DNA of 64,000 bases, from NCBI GenBank assembly GCA_051294375.1, contig CM119263.1:12067130-12131129 (forward strand). Reading direction: 5' to 3'. The DNA is from Paraspadella gotoi. Taxonomy: Eukaryota; Chaetognatha. The first letter of the stretch is position 1; every line of letters begins with the position of its first letter. The translations under genes and the position numbers were made by a program. Shown piece after piece: positions 10,501 to 25,500 of this stretch. The notes beneath the pieces were generated by a model that saw only the letters and a program-made list of their open reading frames with translations, was not told the DNA's origin and ran no database searches.

Positions 10501-13500
10501 TTTCAAATATTTTTTATTATACAGAATTCATATAAACAACTATCAAAACAAATTAAAACATAATTATTAATTGTTTTAAAAAAATAGTTATTATTAAATT
10601 GTTTATGCTCTCTTTTGCCTTATATTCAACCTTAAGATGACGCATTAATCTCATTTGCATATTCGAGTCACTCGATTTTTATTACTAACCTTTTGAGCAT
10701 AATTGACCGACCGGTTGTGTATCTAATTTCCATTAAATATGGTTCTGATCATATTTTGAAAGTTTTTTGAAAATCTGAATTTAGATTCAGGCACTACTTA
10801 CATCTGACCACTATCCTTTTCTCTACTCTGTGTTGGAAACTTTGCCCGTTAATAACCGTTAACTTTTACCACAAGCTACCACCAAAAAAATGTCACGGTT
10901 TATAAAAATCGGTCAATTTCATTGTCAAATATATTCTTTGGCCAATAAATAAGTTTTAATATGTAATATAACCTCCCTAGGACTGAATAAAAAGATTATT
11001 TCTCAACAGCATAAAATTATTTAATGCATACTATCTAGGAAAAAAGTACATCACATTTTTATAAAAAAAAATATCTGCTCGAAAATTTGTTTGATTTTAA
11101 AAAAATATATATTTCTAATCTACATTAAATTTTCTTTCAGTAGCTTCCTATTTTTTTGTAGGTTAAATCGTTTAAAAGTTATAGGCAAAAAAGATTGTTA
11201 CTTTAAGTGAAAAATAGCAAAAAAATCATATTTAATTTTTTATTATTTTTAATAATTAATTATTTATTTTTATTTTAAATAAAGTTAGTAATTTTAAAAT
11301 TTTTTTAAAATTTGGCCATATAGCTCTCAGAAAAGAGGGAAACATCAATATTGGGGCTAAAAAGAATTATGTTAAAGGTGTGGAAAAACATTTTACCAAT
11401 ATACCTTAATTCAATGTACGAGAGTATGCCCAGACAAATGTAGGGAGTAGTCGATGCCAAGGTAAGGTATACCAAATATTAAGAATATTTTACCCATGTT
11501 TTATATATTTTTATTAAATAAATGAACTTTTTAACAATATATGATATTCTTTTTTCCTAAATATATGATATTCTTTTTTCCAAAAAAGGTTGTCTCTAAT
11601 TTTTTTCACCTTTTTTTGATCAAGACGAGTATTCACATTATTGTTAATATTATATCTTTAACATGATATTTTTTATTAGATTTATTAGTACAAAAAATGG
11701 TCTGATAATACATCCAAAAATCTATAAAAAAAATAATAACTTTGCTCATAGAAAGGTTAGCCAGAGCTTTATAACTTTTATTAATACTTTAAAATATAAA
11801 AAAATATTCTGGAGCATTTATAATATCAATGTATTTTTAATTCCACTCTTTTTTGACATATGAATTAAGGTTCATCCATGAATCTATCCTAATGAAAATG
11901 ATGCAACGACGATTAACTCAAAAAGTAATAAAAAACTTAAAAATTAGTATAAATAAAAAGTGTAAATATAAAAAAGATAAAAAAATTTTAAAATTTTTTT
12001 TAAACAACTTATTTTATTTTGCATGGAACTTTTGTATTTTTTTGTTGTACATAAATAAGATAGTTCATATGAATAACAAGAGGAAAAAGTTTTTTGATAT
12101 CTAAATTTAATTTTTCTATTCTTATATTAAAATGCCAAAAAATAGCTGGAAAGTAACCACGACAATTTTTTTTCCATCATGGTATTGTTGTTTTGAATAT
12201 ATTCTTTTGTATTATTCCACAATGAAATCAATGTATCTAAAAGGACGGCATAAGACGGCATAAGTCACTGTCCTTCTCACACAATCATACTTAAAATTAC
12301 ATATTGTAACATAGGTCTTTTTCAGTATCTGGATGATAATAAAGAGAAATTAGGGATCATTAGTTATGGAGCTTCGATGGATAAATTGGAAGAAGCTTAT
12401 ATCCGAGCAATTGGGCTTAATACAGCGAAAAACCAGAAGTAATAATAAAAATAATTCTTGAAAGAAAATTTCAACCTTATGATATATTATTGTACTATTA
12501 TTTATAAACTTTAATTTTTTTTAGATTTATGTCCAAGGAGATGGAAACAGATAAAAAGGAAGGGGTGAGAATAATAATAATATTTTATAATGCAATTGCC
12601 AGTACATGTAAATCACTTTCAATGGCTTAAACCAAACTGTTACTGCGGCACTAATATTATTTTGGTATTACCAAAAATATTTCTTAAATCAAAACAATAA
12701 TATTTTTGTTTCAATATATGATATATGATCAAGACATGGAATAATATTAATAATTAGATAATAAAATAAAATATAATAAGAAAAAAATATTTATTAAAAA
12801 AAATATATATTTTTAAAAGATTTAGGATAATAATAATTTAAATTATTGTTTATGGAGCCATCTGATTTATTAAGACTAAAATGGGCAAAAATTTGCTATT
12901 TTGTATAATGAAATGCAAGTAAAGATCTAGTGGGTGCAGACAGAGGAGAAAATTTCTATAAAAAATTTTTATTCATGTCAAAATTGTGTTCCACTTTGTC
13001 GCGCCTCTCAATCACAAAACAACAATCTCGATGACAAAATTAATTAATTAATTACAAATAATTAATTATTAATTAATTACTTATTTATTAATAATTAATT
13101 AATGTAGCTTGAATTTACATTTAATATAAAAATACAGAAAGCATAATCGAATAGTGAAATAGATTATTTGTTTTTTTATTTTAACTCATTTTATCTTGGA
13201 CAATTCCATCGAAACTTTTTTTCCTGCTCAATCACACACTTTCCAACCCACATACAAAATTTGAAGTCAATCGCCCTATTCACTCATGAGTAATTGGCGT
13301 TCAAATAGTGAAATCTATTTTTTTGTTTTTTTCATTTTAACTCATTTGCACTCGGACGATTCCATCGACACTTGATTTCCAGCTCAATCACACACATCCC
13401 TACCCACACATAATTTTTTTTGCATAATTTATCATAATTCGATGTTCTGACATGATATAAGTGAATGCCCGACAAGATTGGGGGCGGACTGACGGACCAT

Positions 13501-16500
13501 CAAAGTGAATTTTAAAGCTGGAATCTACTGATAACAGATCCGGCTAAAAAAAATTTAAAAAAAAAGGGGAAAAATTGTACGATTTCAGGGAGTAAGTAAA
13601 TCACTAAAATATATAATTTCTTACTAAGTGTTCTTTATTGCCAATTGTTAGTACAAGGCGCCATGAATTTAGTGTTCCGATAACCGTTAACTGTTAACGG
13701 TTATTAACGGTTAAAAATAATTTTTTTGGTATGAAATCTTTAAATTTAAAAAAAAAAACTATTTTTTTTTCTGTTCTCTCTTATTCTCCTCTCCCCTTCT
13801 CACCATATTTTTACCCCTCTCTCTCTTCTCCAATTTTTCCCTGCTTTTTTCCTTTGTTATTTTCTTCTTTTTTTTCTATCCTCATCTCTCTCTTATTCTT
13901 TCTTCCCCTTTATTTATCTCCTCCTGTTCCTTTCTTTTTTCTCCTTTTTTCGCCCTTTGCTTTTACCTTTTTCCTTTTTTTTGCCCTTTCATGCAATAAT
14001 AATTTAATATATATTCAATTTAGCTAAAAATAAATAATCCCTCTTATTTTATTTTTTCTCTCTTTTTCTTTCCCTCTTTAAAATTAACAAAGAAGCAAAT
14101 GAAATAAAACCAAATGAATGAAAAGAATGAATAAAAAACCAAATAAAAAAATTATTTTAAAAAATTTAAAAATTAATAATAGAAGGAACGAATCTTAAAA
14201 AAGACATATAAAAAAGAATAATGATGATATACTTTTTAATTAAACTGAAAAATATATTTATTAATCAATAAATATTTTGATCAATTGATAAATCAACCAG
14301 TCTATCAATAAATTAAAATTCATATTTATATTTATGGTCAATGACCATTGGTCATAGTTTATGAAAGACTAACAACAGAAAACAAGCGTTTAAAAAACTA
14401 ACAACTACAAAAATAATGAGGAAGAGAAGAAGTAGAGAAAGAAAAAGAGAGAAAGAGAAAACAAAATATAGAATTAGAATTTGATGGTATCCTTTCGTTT
14501 CGTTGTGTTATGAGATTAGCAAAAATATTTGTTTTGTTACAACAACAATTTTTTTTGACATAAAAAACAGACATGTTTCGACTCTGTTTCGAGTCTTTAT
14601 CAGCGCATTCAAGAACCAGAGTTAAAGAGAAAATACCATTAAATACTTTAGTTTGTTTTAAATCTTAATATTTTAAATTTAAAGTTAAATTATAAAATTA
14701 ACCGATCTTAACGGTTAACCGTTAAAAATGTTAGTTTTAACGGTTAGGCGAATTTCCTAAAAAATTAACGGTTATCGGAACTCTAGCCATGATGCCCTGA
14801 AAGCTTTACTAGTTAAAAGTTTATCTCAACGGCCTGGGCCATGGCTTGGTTAACATAATCATTTAATTGTGCTTTTAAGTCACATCGTCGTCTTTGTATT
14901 TGTGCTTTTTATAATCCACTTTGTCAGTCCGTCGGTCCCACCCCAAAAGCGTGTCGGTAAGACATTCAAATCTTGTCAAAAAATCGAATTATAATAAATT
15001 ATGCAAAAAAAATCTTAAAAGAATAGGAAGTCGCCTACCTTCAATGATAACCAAATCTTGATGCGATGATAACCAAAGGATTGATGAGATGATAACCAAA
15101 TGATTGATGCGATGATAATCAAATATTGATGCGATGATAACCAATAATTGATGCGATAATAACCAAATGATCGATGTGATGATAACCAAATGATTGATGT
15201 GATAATAACCAAATGATTGATGCGATGATAGTCATTCATTGATATGATGATAATCATTCATTGATACGATGATAGTCATTCATTGATGCGATGATAGTCA
15301 TTCATTGACGTAATGAATCATTCATCATAAATAAAAAACAAATGCGTGTATGAGTGAAAGAGAGAGAGAAAGTGAGAGAGAGAGTGAAAGAAAGAGAGAG
15401 AGAGAAAGTAAATAAATCCACGAAAATCTCGGATATAAATTTTGGATTTTGCATTGAGAAAAAAGCGCAGAATAAATGGCAATAATAAAAGTTTTTAAAA
15501 TGAAAAAAATAATCAAAATTTTTCAAAAAACGATCACGCAAGAGATCGTACAGAGAGAGGGAGAGAGACAGAGAGAGAGAGAGAGAGACGGAGAGAGACA
15601 GAAAGAGAAAGACAGACAGAGAGAGAAAGAGAGAAAGCTGGACAGCCGCTGGAAAGCAGTTGTACAATCACTGCAGAGCCTGAACTCGTTTTTAAAGGGT
15701 TCAGAAGAGGCAGCAACTGACAAAAATAGGAAGAAAAATATATATATAATTTAAAGAAATAAAAGAAAGGAAAAGAAATGTTACAATTGTTTACAATTGG
15801 AAATTGTTACAATTTTTCCAATCATAGCTTGTAAAAGATTTTATTTTTATTTGTATTAAAATTAAGATATAGCTTCTCATTAAAAAAGTCCTTTGATTTC
15901 CCATTTTTATTATAGATTTTAAAAATTTGTATATTAGATATGTAAATTAGATTAAAGCATTTCGTATATTACTAATTTGAATATTATAATGAGTAGTATA
16001 ATCTCATTTGCATATTGCAGTAAATCATAATGAAGTGAAAATTCAAACAAAAAATGTAATAAGAAAATATCAAAGCTATTTCAAGATGAGAAGCCATATC
16101 TAAATTTTTAACTTACTATGATCGCACAATTTTGTTAAACTTTATCATAATTCATAATAATTTTTATTTGAAAAAAAAAGGTAAGTCCCTGCCAAACCTA
16201 TAAAAGCGTAGTAGTTTTATATAAAACAGCGTGACGCCGACGACAACAACGACGACGACGACGTCACAAAGAAGCTGACCTGAATCAATATCGAGCCTGA
16301 ACCAGCTTCGCCAGTAGGCTCGATAAAAATGATGTCCGTCCGTGTTTCTGTCTGTGTTTCTGTCTGTCCGTCCATTCCCAGTAGCATTAAACTCCAATTA
16401 CTCTTGATTCGATAGATGGATTGGAATCAAATTTTGTGTGAGAGTAGAAATATTTATTTACATGAAGTTTTTTACTTTTACTCATGATTATTATATTTAT

Positions 16501-19500
16501 TAAAAATTGGATAGATTAATTGAAATTGAATTTTGTGTGTGGGTAAGAAAGTATGTGATAAAGCTGGATATCAAGTGGAAAAGAGTTTAAATTATAAAAC
16601 CAAAAGACACATTTATTAGAATTTTTAAGTTTCCCTCTATTTCTCTTTGATTGATTGATTGATTGATTGTTAATTTGGTTAAATAATTGATTGATAATTT
16701 TTTTAATTGATTTATTGAGAAATCTATTATGATTCATAATGTTATGATCTAGTTATGATTAGTTATGTAAAAAACGATCTTGAATTAATATTTTTTTCCA
16801 TGAATTTATTTTAAAAATAATTTTGCTAGAAACCTTTGGATTTATGTTATGATCTGTTCTAAAATCATTACTTATCATCTGGGTTTGATACCACAAGGGA
16901 AAAGAAGTAATGATATAAGCGGGTAGAAAAATAACCGACTGGGTCAGTTCCAGTCAGCGAAAGTAAAATTGTGACAAAACCACCGCAAATTCATCAACCT
17001 TCTAATATCAGTGGCGAATGAAAAAGTTTACCCTATATTATGGTATAGTTGGAAGCATTTAATTTTTCTTTTCAGCAAGTTGAGGACACCTCTTCTATAA
17101 CATCTATTCAAGATATTTTTTCTGAAGATATTGAGAACGTTGGAGGGAAGTTGCAGAAGTTTCACAAAAAATCGCCAATCGATGGAAACAAATCAAAATA
17201 CTCATTAGGATGCATAACGTTAAGCAATAACCAATTACAAGTTAGTAGAAATGAAATAATTTGTTTGTTTTACAAAAATTTTCAAAGAAATTTATTTCTT
17301 TCTTTCACTAAGCATGTATGAACCTTAGATCGATTTAATTAACAGAGAAAATCGATTCGGGAAACTACTTGGAACCATCAGGGTAGACTTTTGTACATTC
17401 CCTAGAGTGGTTTTTAAATTTTTTGAGCAAATTTAATTTTAAAAAAAATCAAAGAAAATTAATTTCAAAAAGATTTATGAACAACTGTATTTAAGGCAAG
17501 TAAGTAAAATAAGGTATTCATCCTGATGAATTTTTTAAAACATTTCAGATGAACGCATTTTCATCATTTAAGACTATTCATTCATGAGATAATAGACTTT
17601 CAAGTAATATTTTCATATTTCTTTATTATTTTTTTTCTAAATATTTATTCTCATAATTGTACAAAATTAGTCGATATCATTTATTAGCATTAAGTCATCT
17701 CTTCCTCTGCTTGTAAAAAATAAAATTATATGGTCTAAAGCGTTTTTAGTCAGATCTGCCTATCAGCAGATCCCGACTCTATAATCCAATTTGTCGGTCC
17801 ACCCACACAATCTTATCGGTATGATTCAACCTTATATCATGTCAGAACATCGAATTATGATAAATTATGCAAAAAAGATTATGTCCGTCCGTCAGTCCGT
17901 CTTGTAAAATATTTTTATTTTAAATATATGAAATATATATATCCAATATATTCCTAGTGGGAAGCCTTTTTTCTACCCCCTGTAGCAAGTTTTATTGTTC
18001 CCAAACGGACCGACAAAGTGAATTATAGAGCAAATAACGACGGATTTTCTTTCGATTTGCTCTCTTGCTGTTAATCAGCCAATTAGATTATAAGTTATTA
18101 TCCATCTTACAATCTGATTAAACTTGTAATTTCATAATGGAGTTACTGTGTAGATAGACAAAAAATATTTAAGTCTTTATGTCATCTTCTGTGGCGCAAA
18201 AGAAATTCCACACTCAACAATCCAAACATCTCCATCTAATCCTTAATCCTTAATCGCAGAGAGGCGAGGGGCGAAGAGAGGCCTTTGTTTCATATCAAGG
18301 CTGCAGTATGCATAAAAAAATGTAATCATGTAGTCATAAAATGCATTCCTCTCTCTTAAAACAGACAAAAATAATACTAAAATGAGTATGTATTTACAAG
18401 TATGATCTGTTCAAAATAATTGATGACTGCTAATTCTTTTTAAAAGGCTCTATTCAAAAAGCGGGCAATCGTATCTTTGCGTCAAGTTCAAATTATTATC
18501 TTGGGTGTTATTCTTCCTGTATTTATTGCTTTATTACAATTGATAAATTGGTCTCTACTGAGAAGAGAACCTTTATCGCTACCAGCATTAAAGCTTATCC
18601 CGACTGAAATTCCTCAAAACGCTGTTGTGCTTTTTAGAAATAGCTATAAGGCAAATGATTTATTATTTCATAGTTGTTTAAAACTGGAAAAAGAAGTTTT
18701 AAATTCCCGATTTCAACTTAAAAATATGTGAGTGTTTTCATTTAGTTGAAGACACAATAATATTTATTATGTGAAATTGGTACAACCAAATAAAAATTAT
18801 CCATTCATTTAATAAATAAGCTATCTTGTCCCTGACTTTGGACAGGCTTTGGTTGGTTTAAGGCCTCCATCACACTTACAAGATATAACATAGCAGGTTT
18901 CTGCAAGCTTTCAATCAAGACTCTCTCACAGTCTTATTTATACACTCCCAGTGAACCTGGCTTCCCTATCAATGAAGTGGTATAATATTTCAAAGAATGT
19001 TTCAATTGTATGAAAGACCACTCCCTTATGTGTTAGTGACAGAACGGTTTAATATAAGCTGTCACCGAGCTTCGGACCAGGCTGTAACACCGTGTAACAG
19101 GAGGGTTAAGGGCCTCATCCCATCCCATCCCATGCCATGCAGGCGACTACGGGGCTAGAACCCTGGACTTTGGGTTGGGAGGCTAATGACTTGCCTCCGG
19201 TATCAATGGCCGCTGCATGCAACTGTTGGTGGATTTTAGTCCACCATATAGTTCAAATTGACTAAAAATTTGAGTTGGAAAAATTGAATGTTAATATTTC
19301 TATGAAGATTTTTTTCCTACAACATAGAGTTCTTTCAAAAAATAACAATAATCATAATTTTTATATAGGTTGTGCTAATTTGATTGATTGATTGATTTTA
19401 TTATTGATGTAATAAGAAAACTGTTAGGATTTATAATTAATGATCTGTAATGATCAGGTACGATTCTCTCTCTCTATTTATTTATTTATTATTTTTCATA

Positions 19501-22500
19501 TCCACGTTCATCGGACATAAATGATCGATTATCATCGCATCTACTATTATCGCATCAATAAATCGTTATAATTTTATCCATAAATCCAGAGGAGAAAATG
19601 TCTAATCCTTGGCCCCTTTTCTGGGTTTTTTTGTGTTTTTCGTAGCAGATTTCATGCATCACTCCGAAAAGTTTTCATAATCCTTTTCCCTAGTCCAAGC
19701 GCCGAGTAGAAAGTAAATCTGATTGCAAAAAAATAGGAAAATTTTTATTTCCAATACGAATTCCACTACGAATTCTCACAGTTTAGTTTATTAAGCTGCT
19801 TTCCTATCAATTCCTATCAATCGTATATTTATAATGAATGAATATTATCTTTACCATATTTTTTTCAGAATCAGAGTTTCTTCAAATCAAAGGCGTTTTC
19901 AAAATAAAACCAACTGGAAATATGATTATAAGAATTTTAATAAATTAGAGCAAGCTTTTTTGTCAAACAATGCTGACAATTTTAAAAGTTACAAAAAAAT
20001 TCGATTTGGATTTTTGTTTTCTTCAATTAAGAAAGTTTGCTCATTGAATCGTCGAAAACATAAAAATATACAGGTGTGAGATCATCTTGATATATTGAAG
20101 TAATGTACTGTCTGTATGTTATACTACTAGATTTGAATCAACTTGTTGAAAAATGAAGTCCAGATCTAAAAAGGTTACCTGGCGATTACGAAAATATATT
20201 TACTTTTAAATTTTATGCATTCTACGCCATCGCCATTTTAGATCGATTTTTATGCAGGTCAATTGATATTTTTTATTAATTTTTTTTGGTGAATTTAAAA
20301 ACGTATTAAAAGACATTTTTAAAATTTCAACTTGTTTACTTGGAAACAAAACATTTTTAAACTTTAACCCTAAATACTTTTTGACTCGAATGTCTTTCTA
20401 TTTCCACAAATATTTTTAAGAGAGAAGATCCAGGTCGATTTTTTTTATTGTATAGCAAAAATTCCAATTCCTTTATCATTAACAAAGTGGTTCATATCAA
20501 GGTCATTGTAATTTTATCCCTCGATTTCGAACTTTTCTAACTAAAAATTCCACCTCAACTTAATTTGGCTTAAAAATATTTCGCATTCCGAATTTCTTCC
20601 AATATTGATTTTAGTTCGTTTTTGACTACATGGTGACAGTTTTACAAGCGCCGGTAAAAAAACGCTGTCATTTGCAAACCAGTGGTTATTTCTTTGATTT
20701 TAAAAATTAGTTGAGTATAAACTATTAAAGTCATTTATGTGTTCAAATTTTATATTGATCAGTTAAGATATGCCTTGACAATGAGTGGAGAAAGTTGGCT
20801 TGTAAAATCCGGTTTCATTTTCCAACTCGCTGTTTTTAAATTCTTTTTTTTTTTCAACTTTTAGCACTTTTAGCACAAAGTATTTATTAGGATATTAACA
20901 ATATTAATATCCTCAGAAAGCCCTTAAAAAAAATGAAGAGAATAATATACTTACGAAAGCTCTAACATAACTGACTGTATGGATAAGGCGCTCAGTGGGC
21001 TGAAGACTAATTTCCGTAAGTTCTATACCCCCTCAGCAGCCATGGAATAGGGTCATGGGCCAGGAGGCAGGATTAAGGGATTTCCAGGCCCCCAAGTCAG
21101 TATACGGCCGTCCTCACGGTTGTCGCAGGGTAGGTGCTATGTATCGGTTTGGGATTAAACCCATTTCCTAATGGACATGATCTCATGGCTTTACTCAATG
21201 AGCCAGCGGGTCACGTCTAAAGATGTCATGCTATAGGCGGGGTGAACTTATGCAATGCCCGACTACAACTGGCATCAGAGTTCTGAAGAGCTGACTGAAT
21301 GTCTAAATATTTAGCTGAACATAATATATTTTTAATCGGATCTGCTTATCTATAATTCACTTTGTCGATCCGTTGGTCCGCCCTCTCAATCTTGTCGGGC
21401 ATTCACTTATATCATGTCAGAACATCGAATTATGATAAAATATGCAAAAAAAATTATGTCCGTCCCTCTGTCTCTATCTGTCCGTCCGTATGTCCGTCCG
21501 TCCCACCTTAGCAAAAACACGATTACTCAATTGGAATGAAATTTTGTGCGTGAGTAGGGAAGTGTGTGATTGAGCTGGATATGAAGTTTCGATGGAATCG
21601 TCCGAGTGGAAATGAGTTTAAATTGAAAAAACCAAAAAATATATTTCACAATTTGAACACCAATTGCACATTGAGTGGATGTGGCGAATGACCTCAAATT
21701 TTTTATGTGGGTTGGAAAGTGTTTAAGCTGGAAATCAAGTTTCGATGGAATCTTTTGAGTGGAAATGAGTTTAAATGGAAAAAACAAAAAACCTGTTTCA
21801 CTAATTGATCATGTAAATGCAAGATGTATTAATTAATCAAATAATTAATCAGTTAATTAATTAATTAATCAGTCAATCACTCAAGTCAATCGTTATCGGC
21901 ATTATTCTCATCTTCATTGCTTTTGTCGTGGTTATTGACGAAAAGACCTAAAAACAAACATTTCGGATCTAATTGATTAATTAATTGCCTAATTAATTAA
22001 ATAATTAACTTTAATTATTTAATATTTAATTAACTACCGATAATGATCGTGGGCAGATCCGACATTGTTTGCTCAAACTTGTTTTATTAAGGAATTACCT
22101 TTGTTTTTCAGACTAAACGTCCAATACCGGCCAATGTTGAACACTTGTGTAACTTGTTTTATGCCTTAAATCCCCAAGCCTCCAAGTCAGGTGTGATATT
22201 TATTTAAAACTGTTTTACAATATTTCAGACTATAATCTTTGTAAGAAATCCTTTCTTTCGTTGGGTTTTTATATTCGGAAAAGTTAGACATACAACGACT
22301 TTTATTTAAAAACAGTGGACATGTTTCGACTTGTATTTTAAGTCTTATTCAGCACTTTTGAAGAACAAACAATTTTAAGTTTACAAGAAATGTGAGAGAT
22401 AGAGAGAGAGGGAAAAGGGTTACCAACGAGGATTTGAGAAAAGGACACAGATAAGAGGTGAGGACAGGATCAGTTTTTAGGCCAGATGGAGGGATAGATA

Positions 22501-25500
22501 TTGAAAAAATAGACATCCGCGTCGCTTTGGGGTTCTTTCCACGGGCTCCTTACCAGATCCTTCAATCGTATTTGCGACACATAGCCAATGACAGGCCAAT
22601 GACTCAGCGTCATCGTCTCGTCCTTCATTTTTTGCTGCAAAAGTACTGAATTATTTGCCCTAATTTTTTAGGTGTTAGAAGCTCAGTTGATAAAGAATAT
22701 TGTCAGTAAATCAAACTACTTTTTGTTTAACAAATTGTAATAAAAACTAAAAATGTGAGTTTCTGACTAGTCAATTTGAAAATTAATTCATATGCAAAAA
22801 ATGGGCGATCAACGGCATATGAACTGACTAAAAGGTAAAGAAGACAAAGGATCTGAAAGCCGAAATAAATTTTTTTCTTAAACCATCTTGGCATTCAAAT
22901 CTTAAGAAAACAAGGAACGGTTATTCCAAGATGTTGCGCCGCATTACTTTTCTTTTTACTTATCATGTCATTTATTCTTTATAGTTTAAGATTTTTTTAA
23001 AAAAAAGGCGCTTAGATTTGATTTTTAACAAATGAGCAACTATAGTCAAGTTATAAGCATTTTTAATGTAAGTGGGACAGACCGACCGACCAAAAAGTGA
23101 CTTATATAGTTGCTCCACGAGTGCTCGCGGCGCAATTAAAAATCAAAATGGAAAAAAATGGATACAATTTTTTTTAATTTTTTTTAATTTCAATCAATTA
23201 GTACTTGGGTTCAAATTCAATCAATTTTGTAGATAATAATCAAGCAATAATGGAAAAAGTGCTTTTTTTTCTTAATTCGTCAATCGAAATCACTGCCTGG
23301 AGAGTGAAAAAAAGAAAGTTGCAGATAAAAAGAGCGAGGCATGGATTTAAAAGTAAAAAAAGATTAAGAGGAGGTTGAGAAAAGAAGAGATAGAAAAAGG
23401 GAAAGAGAATCGGAAAGAAAACAAATTTGAGGAAACAATGCCGGATCTGACCACGATCATTAGCGGTAAGCAGCTGATCAGATAATTAATTAATTAATTA
23501 ATCTATTATAATTTCTGCTCAATCACACATTTTCCTACCCACATACAAAATTTGAAGACAATCGCCCCATTCACTCATATACTAGTAATTGGCGTTCAAA
23601 TAGTGAAATATATTTTTTTGTTTTTTTTCCATTTTAACACTTTCCTACCCACATACAAAATTTAATTCCAATCCATCAACCAAATCGCGAACAATTGGTG
23701 TTTTTGGCTAAGGTGGGAAGGACGGACGGACAGATCGACAGACGGACATCATTTTTTTTTTTTTTTTGCATAATTTATCATAATTCCATGTTGTGACATG
23801 ATATAAGAGAATGCCCGACAAGATTGGGGTGACGGACCGACAAAGTGAATTATAGAGGATTAAACTAGAGAGAAAAGAGGAAGAAAAAAGGTAATAGAGA
23901 AAAGACAAGAGAGAAAGAAGTATTGAAAGAGAGAGTTCTAGAAAGAAAGAAGGGGAAAAGAATAAAAAAGGAGGGGAAGAAAGAAAAAGATTATGCGTCA
24001 TCTTATTCTTAAAGATTTCTGTATATCAGCAAGCTTCAGAGCTTCGGATCTGATTCAGTGATACAAATGTGGAGTGGACTCAAGGCCACCAAGTGATAAT
24101 GGAGATGGTTCATTTTATTCACTCTTACTCCTACGTCAGGCGAATGAGTTGACGCGGTGTTTTAATAAAGAGTTTTTTCAAATTCAATTACAGATTTATC
24201 AAAAAAATTTCCTCCTTTTATTGGAATAACGAATAAAAATTTGGAATCAGAAACAATCACAGCGTATTTTTCGGAATTCAGTATTCATTCGTCTGCAATA
24301 AGCCTTCTGCAGGTTATGATTAATCTTTCAATCTTTTTTTTAATACAATTTACTATCAATTTTTAATATTTATAGTTTTTAGACGGATCTGCTTATCAGC
24401 AAATTCCGACTCTATAATTCACTTGGTCGGTCCGTCGGTCCCACCCCAAAATCTTGTCGGTAAATCATTATTATAATATCAAAACCTTGAATTATGATAA
24501 ATTATGCAAAAAAGTGATGTCCGTCCGTCTGTCCCCCCTTAGGTTAAACTCGTGTTTAAATTGATTGATTGGAATGAAGTTTTGTGTGATTGAGCTGTTT
24601 ATTATGTTTCGATGGAATCGTGCGAGTGGAAATGAGTAACTTTAAATGGAAAAAACAAAAGTTTTTTTACTTATATTTACTTATTATTATTATATTTATT
24701 AAAAATTAGATTGATAAATTTTGCTGGCATGATCACTATGAAATTGGTACAACCAAAATAAAAATTATCCATTCATTTAATAAATAAGCTATCTTGTCCC
24801 TGACTATGTGATGAACAGGAGGAGATGACGTTGACATTGATCACGTGACGTTAGAGACAGTTCATAGTTTTTGATAAAAATCATATAAACCAACTTGCTT
24901 GGTTAATTCATAAAACGTTAATAAAACAATCAAAGCATATAGATATTCCAACTGCTTTTACCAGCAAGCAATATCTAATTGTCCATCATTTATCGATTAT
25001 CATTGCATCTACTATTATCGCATCGTTAAATAACTATCATTGCATCAATAATTGCATTGATGAATGATTAACATCGTATCAATAGCTAATTATCATCGCA
25101 ACAATGAATGACTATAACCGCATCAAAGAAGAGATAGGAAAAGAGAGTTATAAATTATAATAAGGAGAGAGAAGAAGAAAAGAAGAGATAAATAAAAAAT
25201 AAAAAAATAAGGGGGTAAAAAGGCAAAAGAGACGGAGAGAGAGGAAAGAGAAAGAGAGAAGGAAAAATAAAAAGTGATAGGAAGAAAGAAAAATATTGTG
25301 TTATGGCAACAGCCGGGTTTCCTGTGATGACCATTGGGTTAGGGCATGTCACTATTGGCTTTCGGGGCTTCCGACCCTCAGTGACGCATCTAGTCACTGG
25401 ACTGTGGATGGAAAACAACGCCTGGGATGGTGTGTTTCCCCTCTGAGCCAATGGTATTGGGTGAACGATCGTGGACGTAAATATACCACCACAGTGTCAT

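Noticed and set aside
13020-13100. AATTAATTAATT array considered as a CRISPR-like or origin repeat
   Set aside because: Simple low-complexity sequence found in many M-family copies; no spacers, eukaryotic context.
13690-13720. TTAACGG motifs considered as telomere-like repeats
   Set aside because: Too few and irregular; they are subterminal motifs of the hAT-like element.
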